Of a DNA stretch of 64,000 nt, positions 8,975 to 17,842 are shown one piece after another. A program made the translations under genes and the position numbers. Within the stretch, counting starts at the first letter, position 1. Every line of letters begins with the position of its first letter. The notes beneath the pieces were generated by a model. That model searched no databases. It was not told the origin of the DNA and saw only the letters and a program-made list of their open reading frames with translations. Source of the DNA: Pseudonocardia sp. TRM90224 (GTDB lineage Bacteria; Actinomycetota; Actinomycetes; Mycobacteriales; Pseudonocardiaceae); NCBI RefSeq assembly GCF_021245725.1, contig NZ_JAJGSX010000003.1, positions 434,001 through 498,000 of the forward strand. The letters run 5' to 3'.

Positions 8975-9039
8975 CTTCCCCATCGTTTTGGGCACTTGCG
9001 CGCTCGTGCGGCGCGCATCCACCCAAAACGGTGGGGAAG
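8975..9039. repeat. Palindromic intergenic repeat, copy 3 (mosaic)
   Basis: Outer arms match the family. The left inner arm (GGGCACTTGCGCGC) looks intermediate between the two inner-arm types, while the right inner arm (GCGCGCATCCACCC) is of the copy-1 type. It ends at base 9039, directly against the stop codon of the convergent gene that begins at 9040. Confidence 0.8.
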
Positions 9040-11064
9040 TCAGCCGGCGAGGTCGGGCGGGTTGGCCCGGCGCGGCCCGGCGTGCCCGTTGTTGCCGGGC
9101 GAGCCGTTCGTCTGGGAGCCGTTGGTGGCTGCGCCGTTGCTCTGCTGCTCCTTGCCCGCGATACCGGCCCTGCGGCTCACGCGCGGCTTGCGCCCCTCGA
9201 TGAGCTCGGCCTGCAGCCGGGCGAGCAGCTCGCGGTCGGCGTCGCTGAGCCGGGCCAGCGACTCCGGGCGCAACCCGAGCGGGGTGCCGGCGCCGGACGT
9301 CGTCGGCTCGGCGGCTTCCGCATGCTCGACGCGCTCCACGTCCGGCTCGGGCGCGGGGCGCGACTCGGGCCGCGTCTCCGGGCGGACCTCGGCCGGCGCG
9401 TCGGCGAAGCTGTGCCGCGGGTACCAGTCGTGCTCGTCCTCCGGCACGGCCGACTCGCGTTCAGATACGGGCGCGCGATCGACCTCCTCGGCGGGCGCGC
9501 GCCGGGCCTCGACCGGCTCCGACATCGCCCACGAACCGGAGGACCATTCCGCTGCCCAGCTCTCCTCGGGCGCGGCCGGCTCGGGCCGCGCCTTGACCGG
9601 GGCGTCGATCTGCCTGGTCGGTGGCGACACGTCCGCGTCGTCGACGCCGAGCGGGTCGTCCTCGAGGTACCTCGGCGCGAGCAGCGGGTCGAGCAAGGGC
9701 TCGTCGAGCGGGCCGCTCAGCGGGTCGCTCAGGGCAGCCAGCGCGGGCGACTCACCCGGCCTGCGGGGCGGGCTCTGCCGGAGCTCCTCGGTGGGCTCGG
9801 CGGACTCCTGCTTCGGCAGCGGCGCGAGCGGGTGCACCTGCGGCGGCGGCCCGACGTCGCGGCGGACCAGCGGCACCGGTGCGGGCAGCACGGTGCGCGA
9901 GATCGGCGTGACGGTCGTGCGCCGGGGCATCCCCGAGCCCGGCAGCGTGCGCGGGACGGGGCGCGGGCCCGGTTCGGCCTGCTCGGGGTCCTCGGTGATC
10001 AGCCGGCGTCGACCGCTGTTGCCGAACGCCGCGCGGACCGGCGGCGGTTCGGGGCTCTCCGCGGGCTCGTCGTGCTCGACCGGCTCCTCCGGCTCGTGCA
10101 GTTCATGCAGCTCGCGCAGCGGCTCGGGCTCGTGGATCTCGACGGGCTCCGGCTCGGGCGGGAGCGCAACCTCGTACCGCTCGCGCATCTGCGTCCGCGG
10201 CTCGTAGCCGGGCGGCTCCGGGTCCAGCTCCCGCTCCGGTTCCGGCTCCAGATCCTCGTGAGGCGGGAGCTCCTCGCGCAGCGGATGGTCGCGCAGCGGG
10301 TGCTCGTCGCGCAGCGGGTGCTCGTCCTGGAGCGGGTGCTCCTCGCGTGGCGGCGCCGGCGGGGGCGGTGGTGGTGGCGCCACCGGCGGCGGGGCCGGCT
10401 TCTTGCGCGGTTCCGCGAACGGCGACGGCCCGTCGATCAGGTCGCCGATGATCACCGGAAGGGCTTCGCGCAGCGCCGCGACGTGGTACGGCGAGCGGGC
10501 CCTGCGTGCCGTCAGCACCTCGACGGAGGCGTTGACGCCTGCGCGGTCGAGCGCGACCGCGAGCTGGTAGGCCAGCACGTCGCTGGGCTGCATGCCGTCC
10601 TCGATCTCGACGAGCACGACGGGGTGCGGCAGCGGCCCGGGGGCCGTCCCAGCCGGGGTGAGCCGCCACGACAGGTGCACGGCGCAGTCGCGCAGGAGCC
10701 GCGGCGGGAGGTCCGCGACCGCGGCGGCGACGTCCTCGACACCCTGCGGTGACGAGTCGAAGGTGTGCGCGGTGCCCTGCTCGTTGCTCGCCGGGGCGAG
10801 CGCGGAGGAGTCGAGGTCGACGCGCAGCGCCCGGCCGGCCGCGACCAGCGCCTCGCGCACCTCGGCGGGCAGCACGGTGCGCTCGGCGACCATGCTCGCG
10901 GTCAGCAGCTCGATCGCGCGGGTGTCGTCGCCGACCGCGACGAGCTCACGGGCCCACGAGAGCATGTCGTCGTCAACCCGGCCGGCCAGTGCGAGCAGCA
11001 GGTCATGCGTCGAGTTCGAGGCCGTCCTCTCGTCCACGTGCACTCCTCCGGTTTCGGCCGTCAC
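9040..11064 (-). CDS. Large Pro/Glu-rich protein, paralogue of upstream gene
   Basis: A 674-aa protein of unknown function. Residues up to about 210 form a folded domain (HDLLLALAGRVDDDML near the start, VEVLTARRARSPYHVAALRE near the end). The middle is low-complexity, rich in Pro, Glu and Arg, including repeated EHPL-(Q/R)-DEHPLRD units. A short conserved-looking segment near the C terminus (RLSDADRELLARLQAELIEG) is followed by an Asn/Gly-rich tail. The N-terminal domain resembles the whole of the adjacent upstream protein, so the two are tandem paralogues. GTG at 11064 overlaps that gene's stop codon by 4 bp. I see no catalytic motif or membrane helix. Confidence 0.75.
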   Translation of the reverse strand: MTAETGGVHVDERTASNSTHDLLLALAGRVDDDMLSWARELVAVGDDTRAIELLTASMVAERTVLPAEVREALVAAGRALRVDLDSSALAPASNEQGTAHTFDSSPQGVEDVAAAVADLPPRLLRDCAVHLSWRLTPAGTAPGPLPHPVVLVEIEDGMQPSDVLAYQLAVALDRAGVNASVEVLTARRARSPYHVAALREALPVIIGDLIDGPSPFAEPRKKPAPPPVAPPPPPPPAPPREEHPLQDEHPLRDEHPLRDHPLREELPPHEDLEPEPERELDPEPPGYEPRTQMRERYEVALPPEPEPVEIHEPEPLRELHELHEPEEPVEHDEPAESPEPPPVRAAFGNSGRRRLITEDPEQAEPGPRPVPRTLPGSGMPRRTTVTPISRTVLPAPVPLVRRDVGPPPQVHPLAPLPKQESAEPTEELRQSPPRRPGESPALAALSDPLSGPLDEPLLDPLLAPRYLEDDPLGVDDADVSPPTRQIDAPVKARPEPAAPEESWAAEWSSGSWAMSEPVEARRAPAEEVDRAPVSERESAVPEDEHDWYPRHSFADAPAEVRPETRPESRPAPEPDVERVEHAEAAEPTTSGAGTPLGLRPESLARLSDADRELLARLQAELIEGRKPRVSRRAGIAGKEQQSNGAATNGSQTNGSPGNNGHAGPRRANPPDLAG

Positions 11065-11675
11065 GCGCCCGCCTGTGCCAAGGACGTCATCGCGGGGGAA
11101 CGCCAGAGCGGGGCTGATTCGATGATGGCTGCCCGGTGGTACGGGTTGGCCTCCCCGTGCGGTGGAAGCACCTCCACGCACGGTGTGCGGTCGCCGTGCG
11201 CGCGCAAGACGCGTTGCAACGTACCGGTGAGCGTCCAGGGCCGATCGGCGCCGAGCACGAGCACCACCCGCTGCTCCTTCCGGCCCTCACCGCGCCATGT
11301 TTGGCGCAGCTCGACGCAGCCGGGGTGGCCGCGGACGACCGCGAGGACGCTCAGCGCGGCCAGGTCGACGTCGCCCTTCCCGATGAGCTTGCTGGCGTGG
11401 AAGCTGACGGCCGGGACGTCCGGCGTGTCTTGGGGGAGCACGGCGTCGAGCACCCGCGGCGACGCACCCCATTCCCCGACGCTGGCGAAGAGCATCTCGC
11501 GCTCCTCCTCGCTCAGGCCGAGGCGGTGGCGGAGCAGCTCGCGCGGCAGCATCGCGCTGACCGCGGCGCGGCCCTCGGCGGCGAGCCAGTCGCGCAGGCG
11601 CCAGAGCAGCTCGTCGGGTAGCCGCCCGGCGAGCCGGACCAGCAGGTCGTGGCAGGCCTGGTCGGCTGCGGTCAT
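11061..11675 (-). CDS. Hypothetical protein, tandem paralogue
   Basis: A 204-aa cytoplasmic-looking protein of unknown function. It starts HDLLVRLAGRLPDELLWRLRDWL, contains AMLPRELLRHRLGLSEEE, and ends with a segment (CVEVLPPHGEANPYHRAAII) that aligns with VEVLTARRARSPYHVAAL of the downstream 674-aa protein. I infer a duplicated two-part domain: a helical N-terminal bundle and an alpha/beta C-terminal part. ATG at 11675 overlaps the ridA stop codon by 4 bp, so both paralogues probably belong to the ridA operon. Confidence 0.72.
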   Translation of the reverse strand: MTAADQACHDLLVRLAGRLPDELLWRLRDWLAAEGRAAVSAMLPRELLRHRLGLSEEEREMLFASVGEWGASPRVLDAVLPQDTPDVPAVSFHASKLIGKGDVDLAALSVLAVVRGHPGCVELRQTWRGEGRKEQRVVLVLGADRPWTLTGTLQRVLRAHGDRTPCVEVLPPHGEANPYHRAAIIESAPLWRSPAMTSLAQAGA

Positions 11676-12136
11676 GATCCGTCCACCTCGACGATCAGCT
11701 CGACCTCGACCGGCGCGGCGAGCGGGAGCTCCGCGACGCCGACGGCCGAGCGGGCGTGCCGTCCGGCCTCGCCGAACACCTCGCCGAGCAGGTCGGACGC
11801 GCCGTTGAGGACGCCGGCCTGCGCGGTGAACCCGGCCGCCGAGGCGACGAAGCCGACCACCTTGACGATGCCGGTGACGGCGTCGATCCCGACCAGATTG
11901 TCGATGGCGGCGAGCGCGTTGAGCGCGCAGATGCGGGCGAGCTTCGCGGCCTCTTCGGGGCTGACCTCCTCGCCGACCTTGCCGGTGGCGGCCAGCTTGC
12001 CGTCGACGAGCGGGAGCTGGCCCGCGGTGTAGACGAGTGAGCCCGTGCGCCGCGCGGGGACGTAGGAACCCGCGGGTGTCGCAACGGACGGGAGTGTGAT
12101 TCCCAGCTCAGCGAGCCGCTCGGCAGGGGTGGCCAT
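11672..12136 (-). CDS. RidA/YjgF family protein
   Basis: A 154-aa member of the RidA (YjgF/L-PSP) family, which hydrolyses reactive enamine/imine intermediates from PLP enzymes; several members have other roles. The family segments VYTAGQLPLVDGKL, ALNALAAIDNLVG and the C-terminal PVEVELIVEV are present. It is longer than the typical 130-residue RidA and corresponds in position to Rv3678c, upstream of the two ArsA-like ATPases. It follows the DUF4177 gene by 3 bp and overlaps the next gene by 4 bp. The substrate cannot be told from sequence. Confidence 0.88.
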   Translation of the reverse strand: MATPAERLAELGITLPSVATPAGSYVPARRTGSLVYTAGQLPLVDGKLAATGKVGEEVSPEEAAKLARICALNALAAIDNLVGIDAVTGIVKVVGFVASAAGFTAQAGVLNGASDLLGEVFGEAGRHARSAVGVAELPLAAPVEVELIVEVDGS

Positions 12137-12139
12137 CGA

Positions 12140-12319
12140 TCAGCCCTGCACCGGCCGCTTGAACCACGCGACCAGCTCTTCGCCGTTGGCGCCGGAGGTG
12201 ACCGCGACCAGCTCCCAGCCGTCTCTGCCGAAGTTGTTCAAGATCGCCTGGGTGTTGTGGATCAGCACCGGCGCAGTGAGGTATTCCCATTTCGTCACGC
12301 CTGAACCTGGGGAGCTCAT
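12140..12319 (-). CDS. DUF4177 small protein (Rv3678A-like)
   Basis: A 59-aa protein, [20 protein letters not shown] at its start and ending in WFKRPVQG. The pattern KWEYLTAPV... [10 protein letters not shown]... FKRP is characteristic of DUF4177 and of the very small Rv3678A protein at the same position in mycobacteria. The start is ATG at 12319. It lies 3 bp ahead of ridA and 69 bp from the divergent arsA-like gene, so it probably leads the leftward operon. Function is unknown. Confidence 0.82.
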   Translation of the reverse strand: MSSPGSGVTKWEYLTAPVLIHNTQAILNNFGRDGWELVAVTSGANGEELVAWFKRPVQG

Positions 12320-12388
12320 GTCAAGACTGTAGCCAGCGCCTCACCCGGTCGGGCGGCCGGTCCGCGCTGGTCCGCCTAATCTGGACAG

Positions 12389-13417
12389 GTGACCACCACC
12401 GACTGGCCGGCAGCGCTGTCCGAGGCACGCCTGCACGTCGTGTCCGGCAAGGGCGGCACCGGCAAGACCACCGTCGCGGCCGCGCTGGCGCTCGCACTGG
12501 CCTCCGGAGGGCGTCGCACGCTGCTCGTCGAGGTCGAGGGCCGGCAGGGGATCGCGCAGCTCTTCGACACCCCGCCGCTGCCCTACGAGGAGCGCAAGAT
12601 CGCGGTTGCGCCCGGTGGCGGCGAGGTCAGGGCGCTCGCCGTCGACGCCGAGGCCGCGCTGCTGGAGTACTTCGAGCTGTTCTACCGGCTGGGTATGGCC
12701 GGGCGGACGCTGCGGCGCATGGGCGCCATCGAGTTCGCGACGACGCTGGCGCCCGGTCTGCGCGACGTGCTGCTCACCGGCAAGGTCAAGGAGTGCGTCA
12801 CGCGCAAGGACCGCGACGGGCGCCCGGTGTACGACGCCGTCGTGCTCGATGCCCCGCCGACCGGACGTGTCGTCAACTTCCTCGACGTCACCGCGGCGAT
12901 GGCCGACCTCGCCAAGAGCGGTCCGATCCACACGCAGGCGAAGGGTGTCGTCCAGCTGCTGCATTCGCCGCTGACCGCCGTGCACCTGGTCACGTTGCTG
13001 GAGGACCTGCCCGTCACCGAGACGCTGGAGACCGTCGACGAGCTCGTCGCCGCCGGGATGCGACCCGGTGCGGTGATCGCCAACCAGGTGCGTCCGCAGT
13101 GGCTGCCCGACCGCTCGGTCGCGGCCGCGGCGGGTGGGCGGGTCGACGCCGAGCGGGTCCGCGCCGGGCTCGCGTCCGCGGGCCTCGACCTCCCGGCCGA
13201 TGTCGTCGACGGGCTGGTCGCCGAGACCGTCGAGCACGCGCAGCGGGTGCACGCCGAGTCGGCGGCGCTGGCGCGGCTCGACACCGAGCCGACGAGGCCG
13301 TTGCCGCGGCTCGAACTGCCGCGGTTGATCGAGGGTGTCGACCTCGGTGCGCTCTACGAGCTCGCCGAGGAGCTCACCGAGCAGGGAGTCTCCGTGAACG
13401 CGGTACCGGTCGCATGA
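12389..13417 (+). CDS. ArsA/GET3-like ATPase 1
   Basis: A 342-aa P-loop ATPase of the ArsA/GET3 (MinD/SIMIBI) class. The deviant Walker [12 protein letters not shown] lies near the N terminus with its signature lysine, and the switch regions are VEVEGRQG and [15 protein letters not shown]. It corresponds to Rv3679 of mycobacteria, which forms a complex with its neighbour Rv3680 that has been linked to anion or toxic-metabolite handling. No arsenite-binding cysteine cluster is visible, so an arsenic role should not be assumed despite the name. GTG at 12389 is the only sensible start. Its stop codon overlaps the next gene by 4 bp. Confidence 0.9.
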   Translation: MTTTDWPAALSEARLHVVSGKGGTGKTTVAAALALALASGGRRTLLVEVEGRQGIAQLFDTPPLPYEERKIAVAPGGGEVRALAVDAEAALLEYFELFYRLGMAGRTLRRMGAIEFATTLAPGLRDVLLTGKVKECVTRKDRDGRPVYDAVVLDAPPTGRVVNFLDVTAAMADLAKSGPIHTQAKGVVQLLHSPLTAVHLVTLLEDLPVTETLETVDELVAAGMRPGAVIANQVRPQWLPDRSVAAAAGGRVDAERVRAGLASAGLDLPADVVDGLVAETVEHAQRVHAESAALARLDTEPTRPLPRLELPRLIEGVDLGALYELAEELTEQGVSVNAVPVA

Positions 13418-14574
13418 GCCCGACGAAGGTGGCGCCGCGCCTCGACGTCGACGAGCTGCTCGACGACCCCGAGACCAAGGTGATCGTCTGCTGCGGGTCC
13501 GGCGGGGTCGGCAAGACCACGACGTCCGCGGCGCTCGCCGTGCGCGCGGCGGAACGCGGCAGGCGGGCCGTCGTGCTGACGATCGACCCCGCGAAGCGGC
13601 TCGCGCAGGCGCTCGGGCTCGAACAGCTCGACAACGCGCCCGGAAAGGTCGAGGCCGCCGGCGGCGACCTGCACGCGATGATGCTCGACATGCGTCGCAC
13701 CTTCGACGAGATGGTGCAGGCCCACGCCGAGCCCGACCGGGCCGAGAAGATCCTCTCGAACCCCTTCTACCAGACCATCTCCTCGTCGTTCTCCGGCACG
13801 CAGGAGTACATGGCCATGGAGAAGCTCGGGCAGCTCGCCGCCACCGGCGAGTGGGACCTCATCGTCGTCGACACCCCGCCGTCGCGCTCCGCGCTCGACT
13901 TCCTCGACGCCCCGCAGCGGATGTCGACCTTCCTCGACGGCCGCATGATCCGGCTGCTCACCGCGCCGGCGCGGGCCGGGGGCCGCGGCCTGCTCAAGAT
14001 CGTCGGGGCCGGATTCTCGCTCTTCGCGAAGGCGGTCTCGACGATCATCGGTGGCCAGCTGCTCGCCGACGCGTCGGCGTTCGTGCAGGCGTTCGACACG
14101 ATGTTCGGCGGGTTCCGCGAGCGCGCGAACGCCACCTACCAGCTGCTGCGCTCCCCGGGTACGGCGTTCGTCGTCGTCGCCGCCCCCGAGCCCGACGCGC
14201 TGCGCGAGGCCGCCTACTTCGTCGACCGGCTCTCCGAGGAGGAGATGCCGCTGGCCGGCCTCGTCCTCAACCGCACCCATCCCGCGCTGGCCCCGCTCTC
14301 CGCCGCGAAGGCCCGCGACGCGGCCGACGGGCTGCGCGGCGCGCCGCTCGCCGCCGCCGTGCTGCGGCTGCACGCCGACCGCGTCGACCTCGCCGAACGG
14401 GAGGAGCGGCTGCTCGCCCGCTTCACGAGCGCGCACCCCACCGTCGCGGTGACGGAGGTGCCGGTCGTCGCGGAGGTCGCCGACCTAGACGGGCTGCGCG
14501 AGATCGGCGAGCGGCTCGCGACCGACCGCGCCGCCACCCTCACCCCGGAGCGGAAGCTGCGCTCAGCCCGCTGA
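13414..14574 (+). CDS. ArsA/GET3-like ATPase 2
   Basis: A 386-aa second ATPase of the pair, with Walker [12 protein letters not shown], the segment [14 protein letters not shown] and the switch region [18 protein letters not shown], as in Rv3680. A hydrophobic insert around residues 185-215 ([19 protein letters not shown]) resembles the groove helices of GET3-type targeting factors. It is translationally coupled to the first ATPase (ATGA) and the two are expected to act as a heteromer. The 3' end overlaps the convergent whiB4 gene by 35 bp. Confidence 0.9.
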   Translation: MSPTKVAPRLDVDELLDDPETKVIVCCGSGGVGKTTTSAALAVRAAERGRRAVVLTIDPAKRLAQALGLEQLDNAPGKVEAAGGDLHAMMLDMRRTFDEMVQAHAEPDRAEKILSNPFYQTISSSFSGTQEYMAMEKLGQLAATGEWDLIVVDTPPSRSALDFLDAPQRMSTFLDGRMIRLLTAPARAGGRGLLKIVGAGFSLFAKAVSTIIGGQLLADASAFVQAFDTMFGGFRERANATYQLLRSPGTAFVVVAAPEPDALREAAYFVDRLSEEEMPLAGLVLNRTHPALAPLSAAKARDAADGLRGAPLAAAVLRLHADRVDLAEREERLLARFTSAHPTVAVTEVPVVAEVADLDGLREIGERLATDRAATLTPERKLRSAR

Positions 14575-14899
14575 CGCTCGCACCGCGGAGTGCTGCGCGC
14601 TCGGCGGCCGCCACGCACTCCGCGGCCTCGTGCGACTCGCGGGCGTCGAACAGCAGCTCGCTCCACGACCCGACCTCGGTGCGGCGGCGCAGCAGCGCCC
14701 GGCGCTCGCGCTCGGTCATGCCTCCCCACACGCCGAACTGGATGCGCTCGTCGAGCGCGTACGCGAGGCACTCGGTGCGCACGTGGCACGGACGGCAGAA
14801 CTGGCGCGCCTGCCGTTGCAGCGACCCGCCCACGAAGAGCCCGTCGGCGTCCGTCGCCCGGCAGCGCGCCGCAGCACGCCATTCCCCCCGACCCGTCAT
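14540..14899 (-). CDS. whiB4: WhiB4-type iron-sulfur redox regulator
   Basis: A 119-aa WhiB protein. Four cysteines suitable for a [4Fe-4S] cluster are present: one in ARCRATDAD and three in [11 protein letters not shown]. The family turn [15 protein letters not shown] follows, then a basic stretch. The sequence after the cluster (EVGSWSELL) resembles WhiB4, and the position beside ponA2 matches Rv3681c. The start is ATG at 14899; mycobacterial WhiB4 carries about 30 extra N-terminal residues that are not convincingly encoded here. WhiB4 senses oxygen and oxidants and affects redox genes and DNA compaction. Confidence 0.9.
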   Translation of the reverse strand: MTGRGEWRAAARCRATDADGLFVGGSLQRQARQFCRPCHVRTECLAYALDERIQFGVWGGMTERERRALLRRRTEVGSWSELLFDARESHEAAECVAAAERAALRGASVSGLSAASAPG

Positions 14900-14965
14900 G
14901 GCTGCTCCCCCTCGTCGATGCGGACGTCCGACCAGCACAGACGGATTCTGGGAGCGGTTGGTTCC

Positions 14966-14979
14966 ACTCGATACCGAGT
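14966..14979. promoter_or_regulatory. Inverted repeat in whiB4-ponA2 divergent promoter
   Basis: ACTCG ATAC CGAGT, a perfect 5-bp-armed palindrome located 67 bp from the whiB4 start and 72 bp from the ponA2 start. It may be an operator for either gene; nothing else supports it. Confidence 0.3.
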
Positions 14980-15050
14980 AGAAGTACTCCAGTTCGACCG
15001 GCCGGTGACCTGACGGGACGGTGACGCGACCCCGCGTACGCTGACCCACC

Positions 15051-17417
15051 GTGAGTTCCTCGCGCCGCCGACTCCTCCGGCCGATCGGCCTCCTGCTCGC
15101 GCTGTGCATGCTCGCGGGTGTGCTGGTCGCGGGGATGGTCTTCCCGTTCGCGGCCGGGATCGGGCTGCTGTCGATGGAAGCCGGCGACAACGTCAACAGC
15201 GTCTCGGCCGACGTCGTCGACGGCCCGCTGCCGGTCACGACCGTCGTCACCGACACGGCCGGCGCGCCGATCGCGCAGTTCTTCGACCCGAACCAGAACC
15301 GGCAGGAATTGAAGGCCGATCAGATCTCGGCCGCCATGAAGGCCGCGATCGTCGCGATCGAGGACCGGCGCTTCTACCAGCACGAAGGCGTCGACTGGCA
15401 GGGCACCGTGCGCGCGCTCATCGCGAACTCGGCGTCGGGTGACGTCGTGCAGGGCGCGTCGACGCTCACCCAGCAGTATGTCAAGAACTACTTCCTCTAC
15501 GTGGCGGCGCAGACCGAGACCGAGCGGCTGAAGGCCACGGAGCAGACCCCGGCGCGCAAGCTCAAGGAGGCGCAGATCGCGCTCCAGATGGAGCGCAACC
15601 TCAGCAAGGAGGAGATCCTCACCCGCTACCTGAACATCGTCTCGTTCGGGAACGGCGCCGCCGGCATCTCCTCCGCCGCGCGCACGTACTTCGGCACCAC
15701 CGCCGACAAGCTGACGGTGCCCCAGGCCGCGCTGCTGGCCGGGTTGGTGCAGAGCACGACGGCGAACGACCCGGTGACCAAGCCGCAGGCGGCGGTCGCG
15801 CGGCGCAACACGGTGATCCAGGCGATGCGCGAGCAGCAGATGATCGACGACGCGCAGGCGCAGGCCGCGATCGCCAGCCCGCTCGGTGTCGCCAACCCGC
15901 TCAACACCCAGCCCGCCGGCTGCATCGGGGCCGGGACGGCCGGCTTCTTCTGCAAGTACGTCGAGGCCTACCTCGTCGAAGCCGGCTTCTCGCGCGAGCT
16001 GCTCAACCGCGGCGGGCTGACGATCAAGACCACGCTCGACCGCAACGTGCTCGACAAGATGAAGGCGTCGCTCGACAAGGAGGTGCCCTCGCAGCAGCCC
16101 AACGTCGCCAACGTGATGTCGGTCGTGCAGCCGGGGGCCGACAAGCACCGGGTGCTCGCGATGGCCTCCAGCCGCACGTTCGGCCTCGACGCGAAGGCGC
16201 TGCAGACGAGCTACGGGCTGCCGTACGAGCCGGTCAACCTCGGCTCCGGCTCCGTCTACAAGATCTTCACGGCGGCCACGGCCCTCTCGAAGGGCCTGGG
16301 CATCAACTACCAGATGACGGTGCCGCCGAGCGGGTACGCCTCGCCGATCTACGTCGACGGCGCGGGCCGCCCGCTCCCGGTGGCGAACGCGGGCGACTAC
16401 CCCGAGCGGATGACGATGCAGGACGCCCTTGCGCAGTCGCCGAACACGGCGTTCATCAAGCTCGAGGAGTTCACCGGCATCCCCGACGTCGTCGACATGG
16501 CGGTCCGGCTGGGCATGCGGTCGCTCGCCACTACGCCGTTCGTCGACCCGCGGACGCGGCGCCCGACCGACCGTTCGATCGCCGAGGTCACGAAGGCACA
16601 GAAACTCGCGTCGTTCACGCTCGGGGTGAGTCCGACGAGCGTGCTGGAGCTCGCGAACGTCGGTGCGACCCTCGCCAGCGGCGGCAAGTGGTGCCCGCCC
16701 AGCCCGATCGAGTCGATCACCGACCGGGCCGGCAACCCCGTCCCGGTGACCGAGGCGCCCTGCGAGCAGGCCGTCGAGCCCGCGCTGGCCAACGCGATGC
16801 TGTTCGGGCTGAGCAAGGACGACATCTCCGGGACGGCGGCCGGCGCGGCGCGCGCGGTCCAGTGGGACCGGCCGATGGCAGGCAAGACCGGCACCACGCA
16901 GCAGCACAAGTCGGCGGCGTTCGTCGGTGTGGTGCCGCAGATGGCCGGCGCCGTGATCACGTTCGACAACTCGAACTCGCCAAAGCCGCTGTGCGACGGC
17001 GCAGGCTCGCCGTTCGCCTGCCGCAGCGGCAACATCTTCGGTGGCAAGACGCCCGCGCAGACGTGGTTCGGCGCTATGAAGCCGCTGCTCGACGGCCAAC
17101 CGGTGCTGAACTTCCCGCCGCCGGAGGAGAAGTTCCTCGAAGGCGGCGCCGCGTCGCGGGTGCCCGATGTGGTCGGCCGCTCGGAGGACGACGCCAAGGC
17201 GATCCTCGAACGTGCGGGGTGGAAGGTGTCGGTGCAGGAGACCGACAACGCTGCGGAGCGCGGCACCGTCGTGGGGCAGGCCCCGCGCGGGCAGGCGCTG
17301 CCGGGCGAACAGGTCGTCCTGCAGGTCAGCAGCGGTGAGCTGCCACCACCACCGCCGGCGCCCGGTGAAGAGGGCGGCGACGGCGACGGCAACGGCGGCG
17401 GCAACGGCGGAAACTAA
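15051..17417 (+). CDS. ponA2: Bifunctional class A penicillin-binding protein PonA2
   Basis: A 788-aa peptidoglycan synthase with a short cytoplasmic tail, one membrane helix (about residues 12-38), a GT51 glycosyltransferase domain, a transpeptidase domain and a single C-terminal PASTA domain. The glycosyltransferase glutamate is Glu104 in AIEDRRFYQHEG. Transpeptidase motifs are SVYK (Ser401, Lys404), SPN in AQSPNTAF and KTGTT near residue 613. The PASTA domain starts at RVPDVVGRSEDDAKAIL and is followed by a Pro- then Gly/Asn-rich tail. This layout matches PonA2 (Rv3682). The start is GTG at 15051. It is divergent from whiB4. Confidence 0.96.
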   Translation: MSSSRRRLLRPIGLLLALCMLAGVLVAGMVFPFAAGIGLLSMEAGDNVNSVSADVVDGPLPVTTVVTDTAGAPIAQFFDPNQNRQELKADQISAAMKAAIVAIEDRRFYQHEGVDWQGTVRALIANSASGDVVQGASTLTQQYVKNYFLYVAAQTETERLKATEQTPARKLKEAQIALQMERNLSKEEILTRYLNIVSFGNGAAGISSAARTYFGTTADKLTVPQAALLAGLVQSTTANDPVTKPQAAVARRNTVIQAMREQQMIDDAQAQAAIASPLGVANPLNTQPAGCIGAGTAGFFCKYVEAYLVEAGFSRELLNRGGLTIKTTLDRNVLDKMKASLDKEVPSQQPNVANVMSVVQPGADKHRVLAMASSRTFGLDAKALQTSYGLPYEPVNLGSGSVYKIFTAATALSKGLGINYQMTVPPSGYASPIYVDGAGRPLPVANAGDYPERMTMQDALAQSPNTAFIKLEEFTGIPDVVDMAVRLGMRSLATTPFVDPRTRRPTDRSIAEVTKAQKLASFTLGVSPTSVLELANVGATLASGGKWCPPSPIESITDRAGNPVPVTEAPCEQAVEPALANAMLFGLSKDDISGTAAGAARAVQWDRPMAGKTGTTQQHKSAAFVGVVPQMAGAVITFDNSNSPKPLCDGAGSPFACRSGNIFGGKTPAQTWFGAMKPLLDGQPVLNFPPPEEKFLEGGAASRVPDVVGRSEDDAKAILERAGWKVSVQETDNAAERGTVVGQAPRGQALPGEQVVLQVSSGELPPPPPAPGEEGGDGDGNGGGNGGN

Positions 17418-17513
17418 GTACAACTAGGCCGCCTGACCACCGACGAGTGGAAGCGGCGCCCGCCCGCCGCGTCCTACCGGGCATTCGTGCTGGTCGGGCC
17501 TAGCATCTGCGCC

Positions 17514-17816
17514 ATGACGGCCGGCCCGGACGACACCGCGGCGGAGGCCCCGACAGAGTCTCCGTCCGGGTCTCCGGCAGAGGGCCCGGCTGCGGCCCCG
17601 GCCGCTCCCGTGACCCCGGCGGTTGTCCCTCGGCACACCGGGCGGACGCTGCCCCCGCGGCCGCCTGCGCGCCCACCCATCGGCGAGGAGCCGAGCATCC
17701 TCGGGCTCTCACGCCACTCGCGCAGCCGGCTGGGCTCGCGGCTGTTCACGCTGTTCTTCGTGTTCGTCTTCGCGCTCATCGTCGTGCAGACGATCGCCGT
17801 GCTGCTGAACCCGTGA
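17514..17816 (+). CDS. Small single-pass membrane protein
   Basis: A 100-aa protein: about 65 residues rich in Pro, Ala, Thr and Ser, then a short basic stretch (SRHSRSRLGSRL) and one C-terminal membrane helix (FTLFFVFVFALIVVQTIAVLL). The topology suggests a cytoplasmic disordered tail with the C terminus outside, or a tail-anchored protein. The start is ATG at 17514; an upstream ATG at 17487 in the same frame would add nine residues. Nothing identifies a function. Tail-anchored topology is of interest near the GET3-like ATPase genes, but that link is speculation. Confidence 0.6.
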   Translation: MTAGPDDTAAEAPTESPSGSPAEGPAAAPAAPVTPAVVPRHTGRTLPPRPPARPPIGEEPSILGLSRHSRSRLGSRLFTLFFVFVFALIVVQTIAVLLNP

Positions 17817-17842
17817 CCGCCGACAACGACGTCGTGGTCGTA

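Noticed and set aside
7021..9018. Long N-terminal extension of the metallo-beta-lactamase frame (total 928 aa)
   Set aside because: The extension lies antisense to the NUDIX/Gfo-Idh region and the palindromes and is Arg-rich; the ATG at 7020 with ATGA coupling gives a normal family length.
12389..14574. ArsA-like ATPases as part of the arsenic resistance system
   Set aside because: They lie in a conserved core locus 8 kb from the ars cluster, lack visible arsenite-binding cysteine clusters, and match Rv3679/Rv3680 in position; the ars cluster uses Acr3, which needs no ATPase.
14214..17423. 1069-aa open frame on the minus strand opposite ponA2
   Set aside because: Antisense shadow; ponA2 on the plus strand has all catalytic motifs in order.
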